48,487 nucleotides of DNA, taken from assembly GCA_937901145.1 (NCBI GenBank), contig CALCHE010000121.1, forward strand, positions 1 through 48,487. The letters are read 5' to 3'. The stretch comes from an uncultured Clostridia bacterium (GTDB taxonomy: Bacteria > Bacillota > Clostridia > Oscillospirales > Acutalibacteraceae). The translations under genes and the position numbers were made by a program. Positions within the stretch are counted from its first letter, which is position 1; every line of letters starts with the position of its first letter. Positions 18,621-27,249 of the stretch are shown in pieces. The notes beneath the pieces are model-generated. The model saw only the letters and a list, made by a program, of their open reading frames with translations. It was not told where the DNA came from and ran no database searches.

Positions 18621-21254
18621 TTACATGCCCGACTGTCTTGCCTTAGTAACAAGCTCGTGAAGCGTAGTGAGCGCTTCAAGTGGAGTAAGTGTATTTATGT
18701 CAATATTTTTTATGGTATCTATTATTTCATCATCAAAGGTAGATTTCAGAGAAATCTGAAGGTCTTCCTCTTCTGTTTCATCGAAAACAATGTTTTTCAT
18801 CACTGTTTTCTGTTCTGGATTCATAGCTTCGAGCTCAACGAGAATCTGTCTTGCACGAGAAACCACACTGTTAGGTACACCCGCCAGCTTAGCCACCTCG
18901 ATACCGTAACTTCCGTCAGCGGCACCTCTCACTATTCTTCTGAGGAAGGTAATAGTGTCACCCTTTTTCTTGACGGAAATATTATAATTCCTTATTCCGT
19001 CAAGCTGGCTTTCAAGCTCGGTAAGCTCGTGATAATGAGTTGAGAACAGCGTTTTTGCGCCTAGTTTCTTTTTGTCAACAATATATTCAAGTACAGCTCG
19101 TGCTATACTCATTCCGTCAAAGGTAGATGTTCCTCTGCCGACCTCATCGAGAATAATGAGACTGTTTTTATTTGCATTTTTGATAATGTTTGAAACTTCA
19201 TTCATTTCAACCATAAAGGTCGACTGGCCTGTAGCAAGATCGTCTGATGCACCTACACGGGTAAAAATGCTGTCAATTATCGAAAGCTCTGCTCTCTTTG
19301 CAGGTACAAAAGAGCCTATCTGCGCCATTAAACAGATAAGGGCGACCTGACGCATATAAGTGGATTTACCCGCCATATTAGGACCTGTAATTATGGAGCA
19401 TCTGTCATCGCCGCAGTCCATATATGTATCATTCGGAACAAAGGGCGCACCATCAAGCAGCAGTTCGACAACAGGATGTCTGCCTTCTGTTATATCAATC
19501 ACAGATGTATTATTCATTACAGGGCAAACATAATTATTAGAAAGTGCCGTCTTAGCAAAAGAGCAAAGAACATCCGTAACTGCAATGGCTGAAGCCGTAG
19601 ATTTGATTCTGTTATACTCATCTGCCACACTTTTTCTTATCTGACAGAAGATTTCATATTCAATTTTAACTATTCTTTCCTCAGCACCGAGGACCTTACT
19701 TTCGTAGTCCTTAAGCTCCTGAGTAATATATCTCTCAGCATTAGCGAGAGTCTGTTTTCTTATATAGTCATCGGGTACAAGTTCTTTAAATGAGTTAGTA
19801 ACCTCAATATAATAACCGAATACCCTGTTATAGCCTACTCTTAATTTGGTAATACCCGTTCTTTCTTTTTCACGGGCTTCGATTTCTCTTATGTATCCTT
19901 CACCGTTGGATTTAATATCCTTAAGAGAATCAAGTTCAGCATTAAAGCCTGATTTTATAATTCCGCCCTCTCTGACACTGAAGGGCGCGTCAGGACTGAT
20001 AGCGGCGTCGATAAGATTAAAAACATCCTCGAGAAGATCAATACTTTCATACTGCTGCTTAAGATAAGCGCAAGCAGAATCAGAAAGCAAAGATTTAATC
20101 TGAGGTAAAGCAGAAATAGTCTGCTTAAGAGAATTAAGATCCTTTCCGTTTGCAGATTCGAAAACTATTCTTGTCATAAGTCTTTCGATATCAAAAATAC
20201 CGGAAAGAGCTTCCGAAAGGTCGGACAGCTTCATATTGTTGTCAACCAATTCACCAACAGCATTATGTCTGCGGGTAATGAGATTGTAATTAACTAAAGG
20301 CTTTTCGAGCCAGGAGCGTAAAAGACGCTTACCCATGGCGGTTTTTGTTTTGTCAAGAACCCAGAGTAGAGAGCCTTTTTTCTCTCTGCTCCTCATTGTT
20401 TCAGTGATTTCAAGATCTCTTTTCGTAGAATAATCAATCTTCATATACTGACTGTCGGAATAAAAATTGATATCACGGATATTTTCAAGATTATTCTTCT
20501 GTACTGTCTTAAGATATCTTACAGTTGCTCCTAAAGCAATTATAGCATCAGGACATTTATCTACACCTGTAGAAGTAAGGACACTGTCACCGAAATGACT
20601 GATGCATTCCTCTAAATTATCATCATAATCGAAATACTTATCCTCGGGTATTTCACAGATAGCATCAACCTTTTTTCTTATGAAAGCGGCAATGTTTTTA
20701 TTTTCAGACACACTTCTGCTGAGAACTATTTCACTCGGAGAAAAAACACCGAGTTCATTGATGATTTTATTTTCTATACTTTTACAGTTTTCAATAAAAG
20801 TAAGATTTACCAAACCTGTCGAAACATCGCAGAAGCATATTCCGGCTCCTTCATCATTAAGATAAATCGAAGTAAGATAGTTATTTTTCGATTCGTCAAG
20901 CATCGAATTTTCGATAATACTACCCTTTGTAATAACTCGGATAACATCTCTTTTAACGATACCTTTAGCTGTAGCAGGATCTTCAACCTGCTCGCATATT
21001 GCTACCTTATAGCCTTTGCTTACAAGCTTGGCAATATAATTATCAGCAGAATGAAAGGGAACGCCGCACATGGGTGCCCTTTCCCCGCCCCCGCAGGCTC
21101 GACCCGTAAGAGTAAGCTCAAGCACAGCTGAGGCAAGCTTGGCATCATCGAAAAACATTTCGTAAAAATCGCCCAGTCGGAAAAACAAAATAGTATCCGG
21201 ATATTCCTTTTTTATTTCAAAGTACTGCGCCATCATCGGTGTCATTTCGGACAT
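18621..21254 (-). CDS. mutS: DNA mismatch-repair protein MutS
   Basis: Mismatch-recognition ATPase, 877 residues, full length for MutS1. Domain I carries the mismatch-probing Phe-x-Glu as F30-Y31-E32 in GDFYEMF. The clamp region includes GYNRVFGYYIEVTNS near residue 474. The ABC-type ATPase domain has Walker A ITGPNMAGKSTYMRQ at about 622-636, STFMVEM near 678, and Walker B/signature LILDEVGRGTSTFDG from about 699. The C-terminal region is the short dimer/tetramer part. It lies between the ricA-like gene and mutL. Confidence 0.97.
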   Translation of the reverse strand: MSEMTPMMAQYFEIKKEYPDTILFFRLGDFYEMFFDDAKLASAVLELTLTGRACGGGERAPMCGVPFHSADNYIAKLVSKGYKVAICEQVEDPATAKGIVKRDVIRVITKGSIIENSMLDESKNNYLTSIYLNDEGAGICFCDVSTGLVNLTFIENCKSIENKIINELGVFSPSEIVLSRSVSENKNIAAFIRKKVDAICEIPEDKYFDYDDNLEECISHFGDSVLTSTGVDKCPDAIIALGATVRYLKTVQKNNLENIRDINFYSDSQYMKIDYSTKRDLEITETMRSREKKGSLLWVLDKTKTAMGKRLLRSWLEKPLVNYNLITRRHNAVGELVDNNMKLSDLSEALSGIFDIERLMTRIVFESANGKDLNSLKQTISALPQIKSLLSDSACAYLKQQYESIDLLEDVFNLIDAAISPDAPFSVREGGIIKSGFNAELDSLKDIKSNGEGYIREIEAREKERTGITKLRVGYNRVFGYYIEVTNSFKELVPDDYIRKQTLANAERYITQELKDYESKVLGAEERIVKIEYEIFCQIRKSVADEYNRIKSTASAIAVTDVLCSFAKTALSNNYVCPVMNNTSVIDITEGRHPVVELLLDGAPFVPNDTYMDCGDDRCSIITGPNMAGKSTYMRQVALICLMAQIGSFVPAKRAELSIIDSIFTRVGASDDLATGQSTFMVEMNEVSNIIKNANKNSLIILDEVGRGTSTFDGMSIARAVLEYIVDKKKLGAKTLFSTHYHELTELESQLDGIRNYNISVKKKGDTITFLRRIVRGAADGSYGIEVAKLAGVPNSVVSRARQILVELEAMNPEQKTVMKNIVFDETEEEDLQISLKSTFDDEIIDTIKNIDINTLTPLEALTTLHELVTKARQSGM

Positions 21255-21294
21255 ATTGTTTTTCCTCCTGAGTTTTTACTGATTATTTTAATGA

Positions 21295-21711
21295 TTAGTG
21301 GCAACCGCTGCAGGATGAGCATGAACCGCCGCAATTGTGTTCTTCAGCCTTGGGAGGCTCACATGTGGCAGCATCTGCACCGTTTACGCAAAGACCTAAA
21401 ATCTGCATAATGTAGTTCATCATTTCGTCTACAGCAGTTCTTGCTTCGTCATAAGCCTGCATTTTTTCATTATCCATAAGAGTTGTGTAAGCTTCGTTGA
21501 ATTCCTCTTCGAAAGCACGCATCTTTTCTGCATCGGGCTCTTCCTTGCTTGCTTCGATCTGATAATTCATCTGCACAAGCTGAAGCTTGCCCATAAGATC
21601 GTTGAGTTCTTTGTCATTTTCGTTGGCTTCCTTAGCCTTTGCGAAAGCAAGGTAGCGTTCATCCTGCTGGATTGCTGCGCCAAGCTCGCGTGTAAGTTTG
21701 ATTACGTCCAT
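21295..21711 (-). CDS. YlbF/YmcA (RicA/RicF-like) family protein with Cys-rich tail
   Basis: A 138-residue helical protein of the YlbF/YmcA family. In B. subtilis RicA (YmcA), RicF (YlbF) and RicT form a complex with Fe-S clusters that affects RNase Y-dependent RNA processing and development. The family helix bundle spans about 1-105. The C-terminal tail holds six cysteines (108, 117, 127, 131, 134, 137) in CVNGADAATC and HNCGGSCSSCSGCH, which could bind a metal or Fe-S cluster. Its place between miaB and mutS matches ymcA in Bacillus, so RicA is the closest guess, but the family contains several paralogues. Confidence 0.85.
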   Translation of the reverse strand: MDVIKLTRELGAAIQQDERYLAFAKAKEANENDKELNDLMGKLQLVQMNYQIEASKEEPDAEKMRAFEEEFNEAYTTLMDNEKMQAYDEARTAVDEMMNYIMQILGLCVNGADAATCEPPKAEEHNCGGSCSSCSGCH

Positions 21712-21772
21712 TTGTCGTACTCCTTAAAATTATAATTTTTATAATAAATACGCTTACAGATGTAAGTGTAAA

Positions 21773-23188
21773 TTATCCTCTGTATTCACCGTAAACCACC
21801 CAAGTTTTAGGCTCAGTAACTTCTACGTTGACGAAAGTACCTATAAGGCTTTCATCACCTTTGAATTCTATTATTACATTTCCTTCGGTTCTGCCTGAAA
21901 GAACACCCTCGCCCTTTGCCTTGCCTTCAGCAAGTACACGGTAGGTTTTACCTTTCATAGAAGCGGTTCTCTTTCCCGCAATAGACTCCTGAAGATCTGT
22001 AAGTTCTTTGAACCATTTACCTTTTTCTTCTCTCGAAACCACATCAGGCATATCATAAGCCTTGGTACCCGGACGCGGTGAAAAAATAAAGGTAAACAGA
22101 GATGTGTATTTAACCTTTTCAATAAGTGAAAGTGTATCTCTGAACTCGTCATAGGTTTCTCCCGGGAAACCAACGATAACATCACTTGTTATCGAAAGCT
22201 CGGGCATAAGAGAATAAGCATAGTCAATAAGACCGAGATATTTTTCCCTGTCGTAATGTCTGTTCATTTCTTTGAGAACTCTGTCGTTACCTGACTGAAA
22301 AGGAAGATGAAGATGTTTAGCTATTTTATCAGACGAAGCCATAACATCCAGAAGTTCCTTTGTACAGTCTCTCGGATGAGAAGTCATAAATCTTACAATA
22401 AAATCTCCTTTGATTTCACTGATTTTCTTTAACAGTGCGGGAAAACGCTTATCCTCAGATAAATCTTTATTGTATGAATTTACATTCTGACCGAGAAGAG
22501 TAATTTCCTTGTAGCCTGATTCAACGAGACCGCTTACTTCATTTATAACAGTATCAAAGTCTCTGCTTCTTTCTCTTCCGCGTACATAAGGTACTATGCA
22601 GTATGAACAGAAATTATTGCACCCGTACATAATAGGAACCCAAGCCTTAAAGGTACCGTCTCTTTTTATAGGCAGACCCTCCACTATATTACCTTCGCTG
22701 TCTGTTATATCGATAACTCTTTTTCCTGTGCAAAGCACACGGTAAACAAACTCAGGTAATCTGTACGCTACGTGAGTACCGAAAACAATATCAACGAAGG
22801 GAAAGCTTTTTCTGAGCCTTTCAGCTACGCTTGCCTGCTGCGTCATACATCCGCAAAGACCGATAATCATATCCGGTCTGTTCTTTTTTATGGGCTTGAG
22901 TGCTCCCGCATTACCGAAAACCCTGTCTTCAGCATGCTCACGGATAGCACAGGTATTATATAAAACGAAATCGGCACTCTCAGGAGAATCAGTAAACTCA
23001 TATCCCATTTCACGGAGCATTCCCTGTAATCTTTCTCCGTCGGAAACATTACCCTGACAGCCGTAAGTGTGCACAAAGGCTTTAGGCTTTTCGTCAGGAA
23101 AGCGCGAGGAAAGCACGGTTTTTACGAGTTCCGAATATTCTTTTTGTTTGTCAAGTTCTGCCTGTGGGACAGAAAATTTATTCTTCAT
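21773..23188 (-). CDS. miaB: tRNA-2-methylthio-N6-dimethylallyladenosine synthase MiaB
   Basis: Radical-SAM methylthiotransferase that converts i6A37 (made by MiaA) to ms2i6A37 in tRNA. The N-terminal UPF0004 domain has HTYGCQGNVSDGERLQGML with its first auxiliary-cluster Cys, followed by CAIREHAEDRVFGNAG and GLCGCMTQQ. The radical-SAM cluster motif is GCNNFCSYCIVPYVRGRERS near residue 190. A C-terminal TRAM domain starts near residue 405. The 471 residues match the family. The start overlaps the end of whiA by 11 bases. Confidence 0.96.
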   Translation of the reverse strand: MKNKFSVPQAELDKQKEYSELVKTVLSSRFPDEKPKAFVHTYGCQGNVSDGERLQGMLREMGYEFTDSPESADFVLYNTCAIREHAEDRVFGNAGALKPIKKNRPDMIIGLCGCMTQQASVAERLRKSFPFVDIVFGTHVAYRLPEFVYRVLCTGKRVIDITDSEGNIVEGLPIKRDGTFKAWVPIMYGCNNFCSYCIVPYVRGRERSRDFDTVINEVSGLVESGYKEITLLGQNVNSYNKDLSEDKRFPALLKKISEIKGDFIVRFMTSHPRDCTKELLDVMASSDKIAKHLHLPFQSGNDRVLKEMNRHYDREKYLGLIDYAYSLMPELSITSDVIVGFPGETYDEFRDTLSLIEKVKYTSLFTFIFSPRPGTKAYDMPDVVSREEKGKWFKELTDLQESIAGKRTASMKGKTYRVLAEGKAKGEGVLSGRTEGNVIIEFKGDESLIGTFVNVEVTEPKTWVVYGEYRG

Positions 23189-24125
23189 CAGCTTTTTCTT
23201 CTTCCTTTACGGGGTTTTCTGAAATACTTATCAGTTTTTTCAGTCTGTGATTTACGGCGGAGCGACTCATTTTAGGTATGCAAAGCTCCCCTATTTCCCT
23301 GAGACTGGCATCAGGGTTGTCTATTCTTAAAACAGCTACCTGCTTAAGGTCATCCGGTAAAGAATCAAACGCACCGCTTATCTTAAGTTTTTCGATAGCA
23401 CTGACCTGATCAAAGGATGCAAACACAGTGCGTGATAAATTGGCGTTTTCAAAATTGTTACGTCTGTTTGTCAGATTTCGGACATCCTTATAAATTTTTA
23501 TATTCATTATCTCCATAGACGCCATATGAGCACCCATAAGAGTGAGAAGATCCTCGATAGACTCACTGTCCTTTATGTAAATCACATTTACATATCTTCT
23601 CACCATATGCTTAGCCTTAATGCCATATTCATTAAGAATCTTCATCAGATCCAGACTGAGTGTTTTAAATGGCACTACGAATTCAAGGTGATAGCTTTTA
23701 TTAGGATCACTTGCTGTTCCGCAGGATAAGAATACACCTCTGAGAAAGGCAGCATCACAGCAGCCGGTATTCTCTTCGTTATCCGCAGCATCATTGGTAA
23801 GATTACCTCTGTCGATACGGTGAGTCCTTTCATTTCCTGTACAAGAGAAGACAGAAAGCACTTTTTCACGATCTTTATCACCTTCAAAAGACACGGTATA
23901 TTTACCCGCCTTAGACACACTCAGCTGTGCATTAAGGCAGCATGCACGCTCTGCTAACTCAAGATATTTATTTGCTACAGATTCATTATCTGTCATTAAA
24001 GATACATCTGAAAGTGTAAAGGAACGCCCGAAGAGAAACATACCGTATGCCATCGCATGAGTACAGCACTCGGGCATATTTTCAATTTTGATCAATTCAT
24101 CTTTAATTTCCGAAGAAAAAGACAT
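23178..24125 (-). CDS. whiA: DNA-binding protein WhiA
   Basis: Homing-endonuclease-like regulator found in nearly all Gram-positive bacteria, implicated in cell division and, in actinobacteria, sporulation. The N-terminal degenerate LAGLIDADG fold begins MSFSSEIKDELIKIENMPEC. The C-terminal helix-turn-helix has DASLREIGELCIPKMSRSAV near residue 280. The frame is open to 24146, but the ATG at 24125 matches the family N-terminus and has GGAGGG just upstream. In many Firmicutes whiA follows rapZ and yvcK; here those genes are absent and murB is 80 bases away. Confidence 0.94.
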   Translation of the reverse strand: MSFSSEIKDELIKIENMPECCTHAMAYGMFLFGRSFTLSDVSLMTDNESVANKYLELAERACCLNAQLSVSKAGKYTVSFEGDKDREKVLSVFSCTGNERTHRIDRGNLTNDAADNEENTGCCDAAFLRGVFLSCGTASDPNKSYHLEFVVPFKTLSLDLMKILNEYGIKAKHMVRRYVNVIYIKDSESIEDLLTLMGAHMASMEIMNIKIYKDVRNLTNRRNNFENANLSRTVFASFDQVSAIEKLKISGAFDSLPDDLKQVAVLRIDNPDASLREIGELCIPKMSRSAVNHRLKKLISISENPVKEEEKADEE

Positions 24126-24205
24126 ATACGCCCTCCAAACTGTCATTTTACATTAAAAATTCCGCTTCACAGATACTGCAAGCATAATCCGATGTTTTTT
24201 CAGCA

Positions 24206-25105
24206 TCAGACAAACTTAATTTCAGTTTCAAGCTCTACTGAAAACTTATCTTTCACAGTTTTCTGACAGTGTTTTATAAGATTGACAACATCTTGAGTTG
24301 TCGCATTATCGTAATTGATTATAAAGCCGGCGTGCTTTTCAGAAACCATCGCACCGCCTATTCTTTTTCCTTTAAGTCCGCTCTGCTCGATAAGAGCTCC
24401 TGCAAAATACCCTTCAGGTCGTTTAAACACACTGCCTGCACTCGGATATTCGAGAGGCTGCTTATCTTTTCTTCTCGAAATGAAATCGTGCATAGCTTCC
24501 TCTATTTTGCTTCTGTCACCTTTTTTAAGTCTGAAAACTACACTCGTAATAACATATCCGCCTTTTGAATATATGCTGTGACGATAAGAGAAATCAAGCT
24601 CGTTATCAGCAAAAGAACCGATCTCACCCTTTGCAGAGATATGCTTACAAAGACTGATGACATCTTTTACTTCTCCACCGTAAGCACCTGCATTCATAAA
24701 TGCCGCTCCACCGACAGAACCGGGAATACCGTATGCAAACTCAAGTCCTGAAAGACTTTTTGAAAGCGCATATTTGCATATAGAAGCGACGCTTGCACCT
24801 GCCCCGGCTTCGAAAGTGCAGTCATCAATTTCTTTGATGTATCCGAAATTATCGCCGATATATATGACTGCTTTATTTCTTATACCGTCATCGCTCACGA
24901 GAAGATTACTGCCTTTACCGAGAACAAAATAATCGGTGTCCGTATCACTGCAGAAACAAAGAATCTGCTTCAATTCATTCTCATCGCGAGGAACTATAAA
25001 CAGTTCGGCAGGACCGCCTGTTTTAAATGTAGTATAAAGCCTCATAGGCTCGTTTAAACGGTAAGATATTTTTCTTTCGTCAAGACTGTTTATCAATCTG
25101 TTCAA
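24206..25105 (-). CDS. murB: UDP-N-acetylenolpyruvoylglucosamine reductase MurB
   Basis: FAD enzyme that reduces UDP-GlcNAc-enolpyruvate to UDP-MurNAc, the second committed step of peptidoglycan synthesis; MurC in this window acts next. The FAD-binding part shows YTTFKTGGPAELFIVPRDEN and FVLGKGSNLLVSDDG. GLEFAYGIPGSVGGAAFMNA follows near residue 122, and the substrate domain has PLEYPSAGSVFKRPEGYFAG with the catalytic Ser. At 299 residues it is of the short type-II form. The start codon is TTG at 25105, supported by GGAGG 7 bases upstream. Confidence 0.96.
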   Translation of the reverse strand: MNRLINSLDERKISYRLNEPMRLYTTFKTGGPAELFIVPRDENELKQILCFCSDTDTDYFVLGKGSNLLVSDDGIRNKAVIYIGDNFGYIKEIDDCTFEAGAGASVASICKYALSKSLSGLEFAYGIPGSVGGAAFMNAGAYGGEVKDVISLCKHISAKGEIGSFADNELDFSYRHSIYSKGGYVITSVVFRLKKGDRSKIEEAMHDFISRRKDKQPLEYPSAGSVFKRPEGYFAGALIEQSGLKGKRIGGAMVSEKHAGFIINYDNATTQDVVNLIKHCQKTVKDKFSVELETEIKFV

Positions 25106-25122
25106 AGAACTACCTCCAAAAA

Positions 25123-26073
25123 TTAATATGTAACAAGTGCTGCACCGATAATACCTGCATCGTTGCCGAGCGTTGCACGGCAGATCTCAGTCTGCTTCTC
25201 CTGCATTTTGCTATAGCGCCATTTTGCTACATATTCTCTGAGCGGCGCAAGTAAGGTTTCTCCTTCATTACAGATTCCTCCGCCGAAGCAAATCATTTCG
25301 GGCTGGAAAATGTTTACAATATCCGTAGTACCGATAGCAATATATCTGATATAGTTATCTACAACCTCTTTACCGGCTTCGTCTCCTGCTCTCATAGCAT
25401 CGAAAGCAGTTCTTCCGCCTGCATTATTGATGTCGCCTGCGCAAAGCTCCCACATCTTACTGTCTTTGTTATTCTCCATAGCAGCCTTAGTCTGATTTAC
25501 GAGTGCTGTAGCAGAAGCATACCTTTCAAAGCATCCGACTCTGCCGCAGTTACACTGCTCACCGTCAAATTTTATAGTGATATGACCAAGCTCTCCGCCT
25601 GCATCATTACATCCGGCGAGCACCTTGCCGTCAAGAATAACACCACCGCCGACACCTGTGCCGAGTGTGATAGCGATAAAGCTTTTCTTGCCTCTGCCTG
25701 AACCTGCCAGAGCCTCACCCAAAGCGGCACAGTTAGCATCATTTTCGATATACACTTTCACACCCGGTATTTTATCGTTGATGAGTTTAACTGCAGGTAC
25801 ATGATCAAAGTAAAGGTTATTGGCATAAAGAATCACACCGTTTTCCTTGTCACATGAACCGGGTGTACCGATACCTACAGATTCAATCTCTGAAATATCT
25901 ACACCGGCATTTTCACAAGCTGCATAAATACACTTTACGATGTCGTCGAAAATTTCTTCTGCAGGACGAGGAATGTTAGTTTTAGCTTTCCCTGTACCTA
26001 TAATTTTATATTCACTGTCTATAACTCCGACAGCAATATTTGTTCCGCCTAAATCAACACCAATTTTATACAT
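25123..26073 (-). CDS. glcK: ROK-family glucokinase
   Basis: ATP-dependent kinase of the ROK family, most likely phosphorylating glucose at C6. The phosphate-binding motif is MYKIGVDLGGTNIAVGVID at the N-terminus. The ROK signature with the zinc site is CNCGRVGCFERYASATAL near residue 180, preceded by ELGHITI with the zinc-ligand His. The 316 residues are typical of Firmicutes GlcK. It lies 23 bases after hprK and 17 before murB, coupling sugar entry with carbon-control and wall genes. Another ROK substrate such as N-acetylmannosamine cannot be excluded from sequence alone. Confidence 0.92.
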   Translation of the reverse strand: MYKIGVDLGGTNIAVGVIDSEYKIIGTGKAKTNIPRPAEEIFDDIVKCIYAACENAGVDISEIESVGIGTPGSCDKENGVILYANNLYFDHVPAVKLINDKIPGVKVYIENDANCAALGEALAGSGRGKKSFIAITLGTGVGGGVILDGKVLAGCNDAGGELGHITIKFDGEQCNCGRVGCFERYASATALVNQTKAAMENNKDSKMWELCAGDINNAGGRTAFDAMRAGDEAGKEVVDNYIRYIAIGTTDIVNIFQPEMICFGGGICNEGETLLAPLREYVAKWRYSKMQEKQTEICRATLGNDAGIIGAALVTY

Positions 26074-26096
26074 ATTAATACTCCTTTATTAAATAA

Positions 26097-27065
26097 TTAA
26101 AAATTGCCCCAGATTTTAAGTTCTTCTTCCTGAGGGATAATATCGTCAACCATTCCCAGATTATGCATAAGCTCACGGGCAGCATTATATCCCATTTTCT
26201 TCTGTCTGTTGTTCATAGCAGCAACCTCAATAATCACTGCAAGATTTCTACCGGGCTTAACAGGTACCACCGTGTGAGGCACCTTTACGCCTAAAATTTC
26301 AGTGTACTCATTTTCCATGCCCATTCGGTCATATACCTTTTCACTGTCCCAGGGCTCAAGCTCAATTACCATATCGATTTTCTCATTGAGCTTTACGGCA
26401 CCCATACCGAAAATTCGTCTCGCGTTTATGATACCTATACCGCGAAGCTCGATGAAATGTCTTATATTATCAGGGGCAGAACCTACGATGGTTCGTGCGC
26501 CCGTCTTCTTAATCTCGACAGCATCATCGGCTACGAGACGGTGTCCTCTTTTGATAAGCTCGACGGCAGTTTCACTTTTACCTACACCGCTGTCACCAAG
26601 AATAAGAACACCCTCACCATAAACTTCTACGAAAACACCGTGACGGGTTATTCTCTCTGCGAGCTCTACATTAAGATAACCGATAACATCGGCCATCGCT
26701 CTGGAGGTAGAGTCGTTACTGAGAAGTACAGGCACATTATATTTGGGCGCAAATTCAAGTATTTCCGCGGGGCAAGGAAGTGTTCTGGTAATGATAACAC
26801 AAGCGGGCTCCATAGCCATAAAACGTTCTACCCTTTCTCTTCTCTCATTATCAGGGTAGCTGTTGATATATTCAACCTCTGTTTTACCTAAAAAGTTAAC
26901 GCGACGGTTATCGAAGAAATTTTCATACCCGGAAATAAACAGGCCGGGTCTGTTAACATCGGGCGATGAAATGAAAATTTCGTCCGGAGCTTTCGGTAAA
27001 AACAAAGTTTCCATCTGAAGGTCTTTCAGAAATTTTGCTAGAGAAACACTATACTTAGACGGCAT
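26097..27065 (-). CDS. hprK: HPr kinase/phosphorylase
   Basis: Phosphorylates and dephosphorylates Ser46 of the PTS protein HPr, the sensor step of catabolite repression in Firmicutes. The C-terminal kinase domain (from about residue 130) has Walker A VLILGDSGVGKSETAVELIK and the HprK signature ELRGIGIINARRIFGMGAVK; the N-terminal half is the Mur-ligase-like HprK domain. The 322 residues match the family. It is the first gene of the long minus-strand run, with a good promoter at 27133-27161 and GGAGG before its ATG. Confidence 0.96.
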   Translation of the reverse strand: MPSKYSVSLAKFLKDLQMETLFLPKAPDEIFISSPDVNRPGLFISGYENFFDNRRVNFLGKTEVEYINSYPDNERRERVERFMAMEPACVIITRTLPCPAEILEFAPKYNVPVLLSNDSTSRAMADVIGYLNVELAERITRHGVFVEVYGEGVLILGDSGVGKSETAVELIKRGHRLVADDAVEIKKTGARTIVGSAPDNIRHFIELRGIGIINARRIFGMGAVKLNEKIDMVIELEPWDSEKVYDRMGMENEYTEILGVKVPHTVVPVKPGRNLAVIIEVAAMNNRQKKMGYNAARELMHNLGMVDDIIPQEEELKIWGNF

Positions 27066-27132
27066 AATACACCTCCGTTATTTTTATGTTACCGCAATTA
27101 TATATAATAACCGAACATAATTATACCTGTAC

Positions 27133-27161
27133 ATTATATAATAAAAAAAAGAATATGCCAA
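27133..27161 (-). promoter_or_regulatory. Sigma-A-type promoter of the hprK gene run
   Basis: On the minus strand TTGGCA (161-156 of the 27 kb block) is followed after exactly 17 bases by TATAAT (138-133). It lies 68 bases upstream of the hprK start, in a 184-base AT-rich gap that also carries the U32 terminator. A second TATAAT lies closer to hprK but without a clear -35. I see no operator-like inverted repeat here. Confidence 0.72.
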
Positions 27162-27221
27162 CAGTTTTTAGAAATATTTTTTCGTTTTTTACGATAATTT
27201 TATAAAATTTCTTAGCAAATA

Positions 27222-27249
27222 AGAAAACAGACGGTATTTCTACCGTCCG
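27222..27249 (-). terminator. Rho-independent terminator after the U32 gene
   Basis: On the minus strand CGGACGGTA, loop GAAA and TACCGTCTG form a 9-bp stem with one G-U pair, followed by TTTTCTT. It starts directly at the U32 stop codon and ends the cupin-to-U32 transcription unit. The GNRA loop supports a real terminator. Confidence 0.88.

Noticed and set aside
21753..21766. Small palindrome CTTACAGATGTAAG between miaB and the ricA-like gene
   Set aside because: Only a 6-bp stem with 2-base spacing, no T-tract, in AT-rich DNA; neither a convincing terminator nor a recognised operator.
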